Assembly (NCBI RefSeq): GCF_002980555.1
Contig: NZ_PVBT01000006.1
Span: 124,001-188,000 of the forward strand
From: Phyllobacterium myrsinacearum
GTDB taxonomy: Bacteria > Pseudomonadota > Alphaproteobacteria > Rhizobiales > Rhizobiaceae
Direction: 5' to 3'
DNA length: 64,000 bases
This document shows, piece after piece, positions 9,720 through 17,947 of the stretch. A model generated the notes under the pieces. It did not search any database and was not told where the DNA came from. It saw only the letters and a program-made list of their open reading frames with translations. The position numbers were made by a program, and so were the translations under genes. Position 1 is the first letter of the stretch; each line of letters opens with the position of its first letter.

Positions 9720-10898
9720 ATGGGCAAAGAGTCGGACAAAATGGCAAAATTCGGGATCAACACGCGCCTTGCCCATGGTGGCTATGATCCCAGGGATTAT
9801 CATGGTTTCGTCAATCCGCCCATTGTCCATGCCTCGACAGTCCTGTTCCCCGATGCGGAAACCATGGCGAGCCACAAGCAGAAATACGGCTATGGCACGC
9901 ATGGAACCCCCACGACCGACGCGCTGTGCCAGGCCATTGACGAACTGGAAGGCTCGTTCGGCACGCTCCTCGTGCCGTCGGGCCTCGCCGCGGTAACCAT
10001 TCCCCTCTTGGCCTTCCTGTCACCGGGCGATCACCTGCTGATGGTGGACAGCGTCTACGGCAATACCCGCTATTTCTGCAATACGACGCTCAAGCGGCTC
10101 GGCATCGAGGTCGAATATTACGATCCGCTGGTTGGCGCGGGCATCGAGAAGCTCATCCGCCCCAACACATCCGTCGTCTTTACCGAATCCCCCGGCTCCA
10201 ACACGTTCGAAATTCAGGATATTCCGGCGATCGTCGAGAAGGCGCACGCGGCAGGCGCCATCGTCATGATGGACAACACCTGGGCAACGCCACTCTACCT
10301 GAAGCCGCTGGATTTCGGCGTCGATATCTCCATCCACGCGGCAACGAAATATCCATCCGGCCATTCCGACATTCTCATGGGCACGATTTCCGCCAATGAA
10401 AAATGCTTCCGGCAGCTTGAGGACAACTACACGGCCATCGGCCTGTGTGTCGGCGGCGATGATGCCTATGATGTCCTGCGCGGCTTGCGCACCATGGCAC
10501 TGCGCCTGGAACGCCACGGCGAGAATGCACTTGAAATAGCGCGCTGGCTGGAAAAGCAGCCCGGCGTGATCGAGGTCCTGCATCCGGCGCTTGAAAGCCA
10601 TGCCGGGCATGCCCTGTGGAAGCGGGATTTCAGCGGCGCCGCCGGTGTGTTCTCGATTGTCATCGAAGGCGAGACAAAACACGCACGGGCCTTCCTCAAC
10701 GCCCTCGATATTTTTGCGCTCGGCTATTCATGGGGCGGCTATGCGAGCCTCGCGCTTCAGGTCAACCTGTCCGACCGGGTGCTGACGGGCAAGCATTACA
10801 AGGGCCCGCTCATCCGCCTGCAGATTGGCCTTGAGGATACCAAGGACCTCATCGCCGATCTGGAAAAGGCGCTTGCCGCGGCAAGACATGCGCAATAA
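9720..10898 (+). CDS. metC: Cystathionine beta-lyase
   Basis: A 392-residue PLP enzyme of the Cys/Met metabolism family, which cleaves cystathionine to homocysteine, pyruvate and ammonia for methionine synthesis. The PLP-binding lysine is Lys210 in the context SIHAATKYPSGHSD, and Asp185 in MMDNTW contacts the cofactor nitrogen. The GYGTHGTPTTDAL stretch at residues 57-69 is typical of alphaproteobacterial MetC. GGAGG lies seven bases before the ATG at 9720. Related lyases and gamma-synthases share the fold, so the exact reaction is inferred from overall resemblance. Confidence 0.85.
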   Translation: MGKESDKMAKFGINTRLAHGGYDPRDYHGFVNPPIVHASTVLFPDAETMASHKQKYGYGTHGTPTTDALCQAIDELEGSFGTLLVPSGLAAVTIPLLAFLSPGDHLLMVDSVYGNTRYFCNTTLKRLGIEVEYYDPLVGAGIEKLIRPNTSVVFTESPGSNTFEIQDIPAIVEKAHAAGAIVMMDNTWATPLYLKPLDFGVDISIHAATKYPSGHSDILMGTISANEKCFRQLEDNYTAIGLCVGGDDAYDVLRGLRTMALRLERHGENALEIARWLEKQPGVIEVLHPALESHAGHALWKRDFSGAAGVFSIVIEGETKHARAFLNALDIFALGYSWGGYASLALQVNLSDRVLTGKHYKGPLIRLQIGLEDTKDLIADLEKALAAARHAQ

Positions 10899-10953
10899 CG
10901 CAATAAACAGAAGGTGATTTCGCCTTGCCGATGGTTCTTGCTATGACAACGCC

Positions 10954-11307
10954 ATGAGCAGGCTTGCCATTCTTCTGACATTTCTCACGGCGTTTTCTGC
11001 CGGCTGGGTGCCCGTGTTGGCGGCGCCCGTGCGGCTGGCCAGCGAAATGGCGGTACAATCGGCGGGTCCGATGGCCGGTCACGCCCATGCCTGCGCCACC
11101 AGCCAGGAACAGTGCACGGCAAAGATGCCCCATCCAGCGCTTTGTTCCGCCTGTATCGCCATACCAGCCATTGGCATTGCCGCCGTGACGACTGCTTCAG
11201 CCCGGATGCTGGTGCCGCACGGCACGCAACTGCCCCTCATTGCCCAGGCCAGCGCGCCGCTGTCGCCACCACCCAAACCGCTATTGATTGCTTCCTATCC
11301 TTCATAA
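10954..11307 (+). CDS. Exported Cys/His-containing small protein
   Basis: A 117-residue protein with an N-terminal signal or anchor segment (LAILLTFLTAFSAGWVPVLA) and a mature part holding Cys47, Cys54, Cys64 and Cys67 with nearby histidines and methionines (GHAHAC, AKMPHPALCSAC), followed by a second hydrophobic stretch. This composition suggests metal handling, possibly copper. It lies 61 bases before the DUF305 gene, whose family is also linked to copper, so the two may form an operon. No family is recognised with certainty. Confidence 0.55.
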   Translation: MSRLAILLTFLTAFSAGWVPVLAAPVRLASEMAVQSAGPMAGHAHACATSQEQCTAKMPHPALCSACIAIPAIGIAAVTTASARMLVPHGTQLPLIAQASAPLSPPPKPLLIASYPS

Positions 11308-11368
11308 CGCACGGGTGAACAGGTCATAGCCTGTGCTTGTCTGTCTGACCTGAGGAAAGATCAATTCA

Positions 11369-11749
11369 ATGAAAACCAGCTATTTCTCTGCCGCAGCCCT
11401 CGCCTGCGCCCTTGCCTTCACCGCACCTGCCCTGGCGCAGGAGCACAAGATGATGAAGCATGACGCCATGGCGATGCAGCCAACCGGCGATCAGGGCCCA
11501 TCATCCAAGGCGTTCACCGAAGCCAACACCAAGATGCACAAGGACATGTCCATCAAGTTCTCAGGCGATGCCGACAAGGATTTCGTCCGCGGCATGATTG
11601 CCCACCATCAGGGGGCAATCGACATGGCCAAGGTGGAGCTGAAATACGGCAAGGATGAAGAAATCCGCAAGCTTGCGACCGATATCATCGCCGCGCAGGA
11701 AGGCGAAATCAAACAGATGAAAGCCTGGCTGGCCAAACATGGCGGCTAA
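11369..11749 (+). CDS. DUF305 family periplasmic protein
   Basis: A 126-residue exported protein. The signal peptide ends near residue 24 (PALAQ), followed by a Met/His-rich segment ([12 protein letters not shown]) and a DUF305 helical-bundle domain with the hallmark [16 protein letters not shown] (residues 72-87). DUF305 proteins, such as CopM-like ones, have been linked to copper binding in the periplasm; the role here is inferred from that and from the metal-ligand-rich N-terminus. It is likely co-transcribed with the Cys/His protein upstream, and a hairpin follows. Confidence 0.8.
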   Translation: MKTSYFSAAALACALAFTAPALAQEHKMMKHDAMAMQPTGDQGPSSKAFTEANTKMHKDMSIKFSGDADKDFVRGMIAHHQGAIDMAKVELKYGKDEEIRKLATDIIAAQEGEIKQMKAWLAKHGG

Positions 11750-11780
11750 GCCGCGCCAGCCATAGACGCTCCCAGAAACA

Positions 11781-11812
11781 AATTACCCGCCGGGTCAAAG
11801 CGGCGGGTAATT
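11781..11812. terminator. Bidirectional hairpin between convergent genes
   Basis: A perfect 11-bp inverted repeat (11781-11791 with 11802-11812, ten-base loop) lies between the DUF305 gene and the convergent small gene at 11832. The minus-strand reading is followed by TTTGTTTC, so it works best as a terminator for the minus-strand gene. Confidence 0.65.
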
Positions 11813-11831
11813 CAAAACCATCCAGGAACTC

Positions 11832-12182
11832 TCAGGAGGCGTTGTGATGCTGCATCTCGTAGGATGCAGCGCGTTTCTGCAGACTCAGTTCCCACAGGCT
11901 ATGGGCAGCATCGGCATAGGTCGACGTGCCAGCCTTGAACTCTGCCGAACGCAATGGCAGCAAATCTTCCACGACATCCAGTGTCCGCGATGGAAGAATG
12001 TCGGTGCAGGTCCAAAGACGCCGGAACACGGCGCTGATCAGAACCTGCCTGTCATTGACCTCAATCTGAGGTTCATCGTGCCCGAGTTCCCAATCCTCCA
12101 AAGCATCAAGGGCGTCTTGAAAGGCACTATGCAATATGACGGGCGCGTGGCCCTCATGAAGTGGGTGCAGCAAACCAGGCAT
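11832..12182 (-). CDS. Hypothetical protein
   Basis: A 116-residue acidic soluble protein with no signal peptide or membrane span. It is rich in Leu, Asp and His and contains no motif I recognise. The start at 12182 has AGGAG six bases upstream; the frame can be extended to 12209 without a better site. It stands alone on the minus strand, convergent to the DUF305 gene and ending at a bidirectional hairpin. Confidence 0.55.
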   Translation of the reverse strand: MPGLLHPLHEGHAPVILHSAFQDALDALEDWELGHDEPQIEVNDRQVLISAVFRRLWTCTDILPSRTLDVVEDLLPLRSAEFKAGTSTYADAAHSLWELSLQKRAASYEMQHHNAS

Positions 12183-12561
12183 TCCTGTCTCCTCACTCTT
12201 GCGTTGCAATGCCGGGGGCTCCCGGAAGCAGAATCATAAGGGCGAGCGGGCGTGATCAGCAAGACAAAACTTCGATACAAGACCGATTGGCTAGAGATTT
12301 CTGATTAAATCGAGATTTCACTACAGTTTTAAACATCAATGCTGATATCTTTATTATGAAAAGCTATGCAACTTATTGATAAAAATGAATTTACCTACCA
12401 ATTCAACTGGGCTTGCCCTGCCCCGGTCCGCCACCTGCCCGCAGCCGGGAAAAGCGGCGCGCCGCCGCCTTGGCCGGTGAACTGATTCACGCAGCCATCT
12501 TGCCAAAACCGCGGCATTGGCCCATTCATGTCCCGCTATTCGTGATCGAGGAAATTGGCAC
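12183..12561. other. Intergenic region, no gene seen
   Basis: This 379-base divergent gap is AT-rich between about 12290 and 12400 and GC-rich afterwards. It should hold promoters for both flanking genes. I see no RNA gene or conserved peptide in it. Confidence 0.4.
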
Positions 12562-12891
12562 ATGACGACGACGAAACACCTTCCGCTGATTATTGTGGCC
12601 GTGCTGCTGGCCGGCTGCGGCAATATACAGGGACAGCTTGATCGCGAAAAAATTTCATCCCTGCATTATGACACGGTCGAGTGCCCCGCGCTGATTGCGC
12701 AAAAGAACGCAGCGATGAGCCAGATCAGCCAGTTGACCAATGGCGCGGGCTACCGCGAGCCGAGCGTGATCACAGGCTTTGGCCCCATCCTGCCGGATTA
12801 TCGCACCGCCAACCAGAAGAAGGCCGGCGCCCTGCAAGGACAGGTCGATTCCATGACCCGCTCCATCGCACGGCGCAAATGCACGGGCTGA
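12562..12891 (+). CDS. Small lipoprotein
   Basis: A 109-residue protein with a lipoprotein signal: the hydrophobic stretch LPLIIVAVLLAGC ends in a lipobox with Cys19 as the lipidated residue. The mature part is helical and polar (SLHYDTVECPALIAQKNAAM) with two further cysteines, one near the C-terminus. GAGGAA lies about 8 bases before the ATG. It is followed by a hairpin terminator. The family is not recognised; an envelope location is inferred. Confidence 0.7.
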   Translation: MTTTKHLPLIIVAVLLAGCGNIQGQLDREKISSLHYDTVECPALIAQKNAAMSQISQLTNGAGYREPSVITGFGPILPDYRTANQKKAGALQGQVDSMTRSIARRKCTG

Positions 12892-12923
12892 TTGCCCGCA
12901 GACGCGCGCTGTCCCGGCAAAGA

Positions 12924-12945
12924 AATGGCCCCTTCCGGGGCCATT
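12924..12945. terminator. Bidirectional terminator hairpin
   Basis: A nine-base stem (12924-12932 with 12937-12945) closes a TTCC loop. CTTGT follows on the plus strand and TCTTT on the minus strand, between the lipoprotein gene and the convergent Gly-rich gene. Confidence 0.65.
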
Positions 12946-12965
12946 CTTGTATCATGCGCCTGTTC

Positions 12966-13724
12966 TCATGAGCCGCGCAGCAGCTTGCACAAGGCAACCA
13001 GCGAGCTGTCATAGCTCATCGCGTTGGATGAAATTTCAACACAGCGGATTTTCAGCTTCATCCGGTCCTGAGCCGTGAGCTGCGCCAGTCTGGCAGCGAT
13101 CGCCTTGTTGTTTACACCGGGATTGAGGCTGCCCGGCTTGGTGCCGCCGCCAAGGATACCGCCGCCCGTGGTGATTCCGCCCGGACTGACACCGCCGGGA
13201 TTGGTACCCCCTCCCGGATTGGCGCCACCCGGATTGGTGCCACCGCCAATACCGACACCCGCCCCGGCGCCGATCCCACCGGTCCCGCCGACAGTCGCGC
13301 CAACACCGGCACTCACGCCGTTTGCGCCGCCGACATTGGCCCCGACCCCTGCGCCGATACCCCTTGATCCGATATTTGCGCCGGCTCCGGCCGTCACACC
13401 ACCGGTTCCACCGACATTGGCGCCGAGACCGGCGCTAACGCCATTGTTGACACTGGCGCCCGCGCCCGCATTGATTCCGCTGGAACCGCCAATCGACGCG
13501 CCTGCTCCCGCTGCAATGCCCTTGGAGCCGCCAACCGATGCATCCGCACCCGCCTTTATGCCGCCGACATTGGCGCCGGCGCCCACGCCCAGCCCGCCAT
13601 TCTGCGATCCGCCGACCGAAACACCGCCCACTGACAAACCTCCGGCAAGCGCTGGCGTCGACAGTACTGCAAGTATGAAAGAGCCAGCTACAATGCAACG
13701 CGTCTTTTTCTCGAACCTGTTCAT
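12966..13724 (-). CDS. Secreted glycine-rich repeat protein
   Basis: A 252-residue exported protein. A signal peptide (IVAGSFILAVLSTPALA) ends near residue 27. Residues about 46-162 are about nine imperfect repeats of 12-14 residues with the pattern xAGxGAxVGGxxG(V/I), followed by NPGG-type repeats to residue 203. A short globular tail of about 50 residues holds two cysteines (228 and 246) that could form a disulfide. The small-residue periodicity suggests a beta-roll or polyglycine-like extended fold. Function is unknown; a cell-surface or matrix role is a guess. The upstream region is unusually long and AT-rich. Confidence 0.75.
   Translation of the reverse strand: MNRFEKKTRCIVAGSFILAVLSTPALAGGLSVGGVSVGGSQNGGLGVGAGANVGGIKAGADASVGGSKGIAAGAGASIGGSSGINAGAGASVNNGVSAGLGANVGGTGGVTAGAGANIGSRGIGAGVGANVGGANGVSAGVGATVGGTGGIGAGAGVGIGGGTNPGGANPGGGTNPGGVSPGGITTGGGILGGGTKPGSLNPGVNNKAIAARLAQLTAQDRMKLKIRCVEISSNAMSYDSSLVALCKLLRGS
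13239..13589 (-). repeat. Tandem in-gene repeats of the Gly-rich protein
   Basis: About nine degenerate units of 36-42 bases encode the pattern xAGxGAxVGGxxG. They vary by third-position changes and small in-frame length differences, consistent with old duplications under protein-level selection. Confidence 0.7.
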
Positions 13725-14470
13725 TACAACCTCCCAGTCATTTTATTATTATTTCCAAGCAAAAACATCTTAGAACACCGATATATGCGCTATTTACTCA
13801 TATAAATCAATAAAATTCATGGTTTAAATTATAAGTGATCTTTTATTATTAAAACAAACAAAGCATTACACACACCACAACATTGTGATACATGATAATA
13901 CTATTATTTCGCGTCTGTATTTCTGTTCAGTTTATAATTTTACTCTGACCTCCGCCATGAATTCCAAAAAACTTTGGAACCGATAGAATGCAATACGTGT
14001 GAAAACCAAACTTAGTTTCACTTTTGAATATATTTTCCTCCATTATTGTAAAATACTCCTTTTCTTCTTGAAAGAAACACAGAGTAACATTTGAATATCG
14101 CAACATTAATTACAATTTGAGCGAATACTTACTTGATGAATCTATTCGCAGATGTAACGGGATGATTGCGCCTGATCGCGCGAGCACAAGTCTGGTCCGG
14201 GATAGGCCGTCCAAATGGGCAGCACTCCTGCCTGACCGGCTGTGCGCACGCCCCATGCGATCCACAGCGCAATGCCGGAAAAGCAAGTCTGCGGCCATGA
14301 CTTTCATTTTACTTAAAATTTTCGGGACGGTGTAAGCGATGATTAAGCAAGAAACCCGGTGATACTTTGCTAACCAGTTTCTTTAAGTCAGCCGAAATTG
14401 TTGGAAGCCTAAGTTCACGACGGTTCAACGAAACCGCGTCAACAGCAACGCTTCAACAGGGATACAGAAC
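13725..14470. promoter_or_regulatory. Long AT-rich intergenic region
   Basis: This 746-base gap between the Gly-rich gene (minus) and the Flp pilin gene (plus) is strikingly AT-rich from about 13740 to 14110, unlike the GC-rich surroundings. It should hold both divergent promoters. Small open frames in its GC-richer end (14117-14335) look non-coding. No RNA gene is recognised. Confidence 0.5.
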
Positions 14471-14656
14471 ATGACAACTCTTTTCACACGTTTTCTCAAG
14501 GATGAGTCCGGCGCAACAGCGATCGAATACGGCCTGATTGCTGCCCTCATCTCCGTCGCCATCGTTGCCGGCGTTGGCAGCCTCGGCAGCACGCTCGGCA
14601 CCACATTCACGACAATCGGCACCAAGCTGAGCACCGCCGTAGCACCGAAGCCATAA
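14471..14656 (+). CDS. Flp-type IVb pilin subunit
   Basis: A 61-residue Flp/Fap pilin. After the short basic leader MTTLFTRFLKDESG the prepilin peptidase would cut before ATAIEYGLIAALISVAI, which carries the family Glu-Tyr pair and the hydrophobic assembly helix. Flp pilins form adhesive tight-adherence pili. The assembly genes (cpa/tad) are not in this window, so this is an orphan pilin that must rely on machinery elsewhere or have another role. AGGGAT lies about seven bases before the ATG. Confidence 0.85.
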   Translation: MTTLFTRFLKDESGATAIEYGLIAALISVAIVAGVGSLGSTLGTTFTTIGTKLSTAVAPKP

Positions 14657-14692
14657 TATCCAGCCTGCTCAATTCGGGCAGAGCTTGCATTG

Positions 14693-14720
14693 GAACCAGA
14701 TCTCACGATCTGGTTCTTTT
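14693..14720 (+). terminator. Terminator of the Flp pilin gene
   Basis: A ten-base stem (14693-14702 with 14707-14716), a TCAC loop and a following T-run lie 37 bases after the pilin stop. Confidence 0.85.
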
Positions 14721-14869
14721 CATTTGAAATGGCCGATAGGCATAAAAGAAGAATTTTATACTCATATTTGTGAAACAACGAGAGAGATTTACTTATCTTC
14801 CTAAACGTTGTTACTTCTCTCCAGTTTGTTTCAGAGTGATTTCGAACAAATCCTGGAGGGGACCATATC

Positions 14870-15355
14870 ATGATCTTTGGCATGACTTCCTTTACGTTCA
14901 TTCACGTTCTCATCAGCCTGATCGGGATCATATCGGGGCTGATCGTTCTCGCCGGGCTGCTCGCATCCGATAGAAAGGACGGGTGGACCCTGATCTTTCT
15001 GGTGACCACCGCCGCGACGAGCCTGACCGGGTTCGGCTTCCCCTATCAGGGTTTTACGCCCGCCATCGGCGTCGGCATCCTCTCGATCATCATTCTCATC
15101 ATCGCGGCCGCCGCCCGTTATCCCCTCCGCCTCGCCGGTGCGTGGCGGTGGATCTATGTGATCACGGCGCTGATTGCGCTCTACCTCAATGTTTTCGTGC
15201 TTGTCGCCCAGTCATTCCAGAAGATACCGGCACTGAATGCCTTGGCACCCACCGGTTCGGAACCGCCATTTGCAATTGCGCAAGGGGTCGTCCTGCTCCT
15301 GTTCATCGCGGCGGGTTTTGCCTGCCTGCGGCGGTTTCATCCCGCCATGCGGTGA
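14870..15355 (+). CDS. Conserved integral membrane protein
   Basis: A 161-residue protein with four to five hydrophobic segments and little soluble sequence. The first segment starts at residue 10 (HVLISLIGIISGLIVLAGLL), and the last ends just before a basic tail (ACLRRFHPAMR). GGAGGGG lies about eight bases before the ATG. I do not recognise a characterised family. It precedes a small exported protein by 73 bases and may share a transcript with it. Confidence 0.65.
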   Translation: MIFGMTSFTFIHVLISLIGIISGLIVLAGLLASDRKDGWTLIFLVTTAATSLTGFGFPYQGFTPAIGVGILSIIILIIAAAARYPLRLAGAWRWIYVITALIALYLNVFVLVAQSFQKIPALNALAPTGSEPPFAIAQGVVLLLFIAAGFACLRRFHPAMR

Positions 15356-15428
15356 AAAACCCGTCCCGCCGCTCGACAGCGCCGGGTCATCGCACTACAC
15401 CGTTTGCAGTTTTCGCCAGGGGGTATTC

Positions 15429-15797
15429 ATGAAGCCGATCTATCTTTCCGCCGTGTTCTTGCTGGCCATGCAGGCGACAGGCCTTGCCCAGCCCATTGAC
15501 AGCTACACGGCCAGGCTCAGTTCCGCCGACCATTTCAACTCGACCGGCCAGAGACTGGACAGCGCGGCGGCCATCATTCGCCAGGACCGGGCGAATTTCT
15601 ATGTCTATGGCAACCGCGATCCGGACGATGAAGCGGACAGCTTCTTCCGCAGCAAGGACAACCGCGCCCGCCTGGAAAGCATGCTGAACCGGGGCAAGTT
15701 CACGCCTGCAGCGCGGCGGGCCATCGTCAACGGCACACCGCTGATCCATGTCGATATCTATGAGGACTCCATCGACGTTGCCGTCGAAGCCGATTGA
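15429..15797 (+). CDS. Small exported protein
   Basis: A 122-residue protein with a signal peptide (IYLSAVFLLAMQATGLAQ, cut near residue 21) and a polar mature domain with no cysteine. AGGGGG lies five bases before the ATG at 15429. It contains charged segments such as RDPDDEADSFFRSKDNRARL and ends in an acidic beta-rich tail. Periplasmic location is inferred. No family is recognised. Confidence 0.6.
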   Translation: MKPIYLSAVFLLAMQATGLAQPIDSYTARLSSADHFNSTGQRLDSAAAIIRQDRANFYVYGNRDPDDEADSFFRSKDNRARLESMLNRGKFTPAARRAIVNGTPLIHVDIYEDSIDVAVEAD

Positions 15798-16015
15798 GAC
15801 GGGGCCAATCGCCTTCCGCGCCGCCCTCCATCCGGTCCGCTCAATCGGATGGACTAGAATATTACACCTCCCGGTACCGCCAGGTCGGTGTTATGATCGT
15901 GTTTTGAAATTGTTCTCGAATTGCCACGCTGGTCCAACGTGACTTGGCCTCACCGCGATTTGCAGGTTCAAAATCCGTTGACCTCTGCCTGGCCAAGCCC
16001 ATGCGGGAGAAAGCA

Positions 16016-16150
16016 ATGGAGGAGGAGGACGACGAAAGCAGGGAGAAGGACGATTATGCGCCCTATATGACATCCATATGGGGTTATCTCGCCGTCTTCC
16101 TGATCATCATTCCCATTGTGCTGATTCTCGGCCGCAAATTCGGACGATGA
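16016..16150 (+). CDS. Single-TM microprotein, acidic N-terminus
   Basis: A 44-residue protein. A strongly acidic N-terminus (MEEEDDESREKDD) is followed by one membrane span (IWGYLAVFLIIIPIVLILG) and a basic end (RKFGR), an arrangement expected of a small inner-membrane protein. GGGAG lies six bases before the ATG, which supports translation. It is the first of three similar microproteins within 1.5 kb. Function unknown. Confidence 0.5.
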   Translation: MEEEDDESREKDDYAPYMTSIWGYLAVFLIIIPIVLILGRKFGR

Positions 16151-16625
16151 CCCAGTCCAGCCGGCCTTTGTTCCGGCCTGCCCCAGACCGTTCAATCGGC
16201 CTCGCGGCGAAGGGGCAGACAAGTGGAAAACAGCATGGGGTCGCGCTCCGGTTTCCAGGGAACCGGCGTGTCCGGACCGCAGGCCTGATCGCGGCAAACC
16301 GTGGCAGAATTGCGGTTCACCGGCAACAATACCCGGCTTCGCGAAACGACTTATCTATCGGATTTCACGTGATTTTGTCACATTCATGCCCGCGTGGAAC
16401 CGCACAGCGCGACACAACTGGAGAATTACGACAAAAGTACCAAAGGTTGTCGCTGACCGGCCTTTTCTGGCGCATATCGTCTTGTGCTCCACCCCTTCGT
16501 CCAATTTGCTGACACATACCTGCAGTTGTGTTGGCAGGGGACGTTTGGAAAGGGCCATCTGAGTGCTTACTCTGTACTTTTTGGAAGACTACCGTAACCC
16601 GGGCCATTCAAATCACGAGACCGAA
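16151..16625. other. Intergenic region, no convincing gene
   Basis: In these 475 bases several open frames exist on both strands, but none has a good start site, known motif or coding-like composition. A promoter for the following small gene is expected. Confidence 0.35.
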
Positions 16626-16817
16626 ATGGCGACACATCGCCCCGAGAACCCAAAGCCAGTCAAAAAGACCAAGAAAGTCAAACCCGTCAAGGCCGCGGCG
16701 ACGACGAACTGGGATGAGCTTATCGCCCGCAGCGTCAAGCTCGAAGACAGGCTGATCAAGAAACTGAGATCGCGCCATATCGTTCGCAAGCTCAAGGTGA
16801 GGACGCTGGCCAAATAG
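16626..16817 (+). CDS. Small basic protein
   Basis: A 63-residue Lys/Arg-rich protein. The N-terminal half is Pro/Lys-rich and probably disordered (PENPKPVKKTKKVKPVK), and the second half looks helical and charged (WDELIARSVKLEDRLIKKL). It could bind nucleic acid or membranes, but no family is recognised. The ribosome site is weak and the start at 16626 is a choice among several. Confidence 0.4.
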   Translation: MATHRPENPKPVKKTKKVKPVKAAATTNWDELIARSVKLEDRLIKKLRSRHIVRKLKVRTLAK

Positions 16818-17040
16818 GATTTTGACAGCTGGCACTGCACCGGTCGCGGCTCCCAAGCCGAAGACCGGTGCCATTCATGTGCGGCCTTCCATCGGATCTG
16901 TTCATGATGCAACGCTTCGACGCTTTCGCGCCGGCGCCATAGGCAACATTTAGCCTTCCATAATTACAGAAGTTCTCGTTGCATATTCGCGCAATAGTTG
17001 TATTCATTTCCGTAAAATTGTAATCGCTCTGGAATCCCCG

Positions 17041-17151
17041 ATGTCTGACGACAACAAACAACCCAGCGTATTCGCAGGTTCCTGGCGGCTCGCGATCATC
17101 ATGCTCATTATCCTGGCCGCTGTCTGGATGCTCGGTCGCGCCTTCGCATAA
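17041..17151 (+). CDS. Single-TM microprotein (36 residues)
   Basis: A 36-residue protein: a polar N-terminus (MSDDNKQPSVFAG), then a hydrophobic span (LAIIMLIILAAVWMLG) ending in RAFA. GGAA lies about six bases before the ATG. The composition is that of a real small inner-membrane protein rather than chance sequence, and it resembles its neighbours at 16016 and 17352 in layout. Function unknown. Confidence 0.5.
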   Translation: MSDDNKQPSVFAGSWRLAIIMLIILAAVWMLGRAFA

Positions 17152-17351
17152 CAACCCTAGGTTTAGTAAACGCTGTTTCAACCGGATATTGTTGCGCTGC
17201 AGCACATTTCTGTGCGTCGATTCCGCAACACTTCTGTGCCCATCAGGTCATTTTCGGTGCATTTTCTGAATTATTTTCATGCACACGCTTTGACATTTAA
17301 CTTTCATGTTGATGGAATAGGCACCTGCAGACGAATTAGGGGAACATTCGA

Positions 17352-17480
17352 ATGTATGAAGATGATGAGGACGAACAGCACTTGCACTATACCACGCCCG
17401 CGTGGTGCCATTTGCTTGTGTTTGGCTTTGCCCTGGCGATCGCCGTGCTGATTAGTCAGATTTGTTCTTCCATGGCCTGA
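17352..17480 (+). CDS. Single-TM microprotein (42 residues)
   Basis: A 42-residue protein. The acidic N-terminus MYEDDEDEQ is followed by a short linker with His and Trp and one membrane span (LLVFGFALAIAVLISQI). AGGGGAA lies seven bases before the ATG. The acidic head plus C-terminal membrane helix repeats the plan of the microprotein at 16016. Function unknown. Confidence 0.5.
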   Translation: MYEDDEDEQHLHYTTPAWCHLLVFGFALAIAVLISQICSSMA

Positions 17481-17529
17481 CGGCCCCCTGTCACTTCAAC
17501 CATTGATACAACCGGTCCTGCGACCAGAC

Positions 17530-17841
17530 CTAGATCGTATTTGCGGGTTTTCCCGGCTGATCGGTCGACGCGGCAAGTGTGGTGCCCAGTTGCGAGCCGG
17601 TTCGCTCGCTGACATCGATACCCGCTTCGCGCGCTGCGGCGAGGAATGCGGCGCGCGCATCTTCCGCGGATGATTTTTCATCAAGCGCGCGGCGGCATGC
17701 TTCGCAGGCAATGCCATGTTTTTCCCCCCGGCGTCGCGACCAGTACTGCGTCAGCATGCTGAGCGCGTCGCGCACGTTGCGCACGACGATGACGCGGCCG
17801 GTGCGGGGCGACTTGATGGTCACATGCGTGAAAGACAGCAT
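17530..17841 (-). CDS. DUF982 domain protein
   Basis: A 103-residue protein of the DUF982 family, common in Rhizobiales and uncharacterised. The family core is seen in VTIKSPRTGRVIVVRNVRDA followed by LTQYWSRRRGEKHGIACEACR. GGAGG lies nine bases before ATG 17841 and three before ATG 17847; the former is chosen. It is divergent from the small gene at 17948, about 100 bases away. Confidence 0.7.
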   Translation of the reverse strand: MLSFTHVTIKSPRTGRVIVVRNVRDALSMLTQYWSRRRGEKHGIACEACRRALDEKSSAEDARAAFLAAAREAGIDVSERTGSQLGTTLAASTDQPGKPANTI

Positions 17842-17947
17842 TTCCATAAGCCTCCAATGCATGAGAACGAAAGTGGTTCCACTGCCCTTGATTGACGAAT
17901 TCTCCCGCTTGCCCGACACTGGGCCTTTCCGAATGAGAGGGCTGCCC

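Noticed and set aside
13239-13589. CRISPR-like repeats
   Set aside because: The repeats are within a reading frame, degenerate, and lack unique spacers of constant length.
13075-13773. A Pro-rich plus-strand frame of 232 codons
   Set aside because: It is the mirror of the Gly-rich repeat gene: Gly codons read backwards give Pro. The minus-strand product has a proper signal peptide, this one does not.
14117-14335. Plus-strand frame of 72 codons before the Flp pilin
   Set aside because: No ribosome site, no motif, and a matching open frame on the other strand; it reads like promoter-region DNA.
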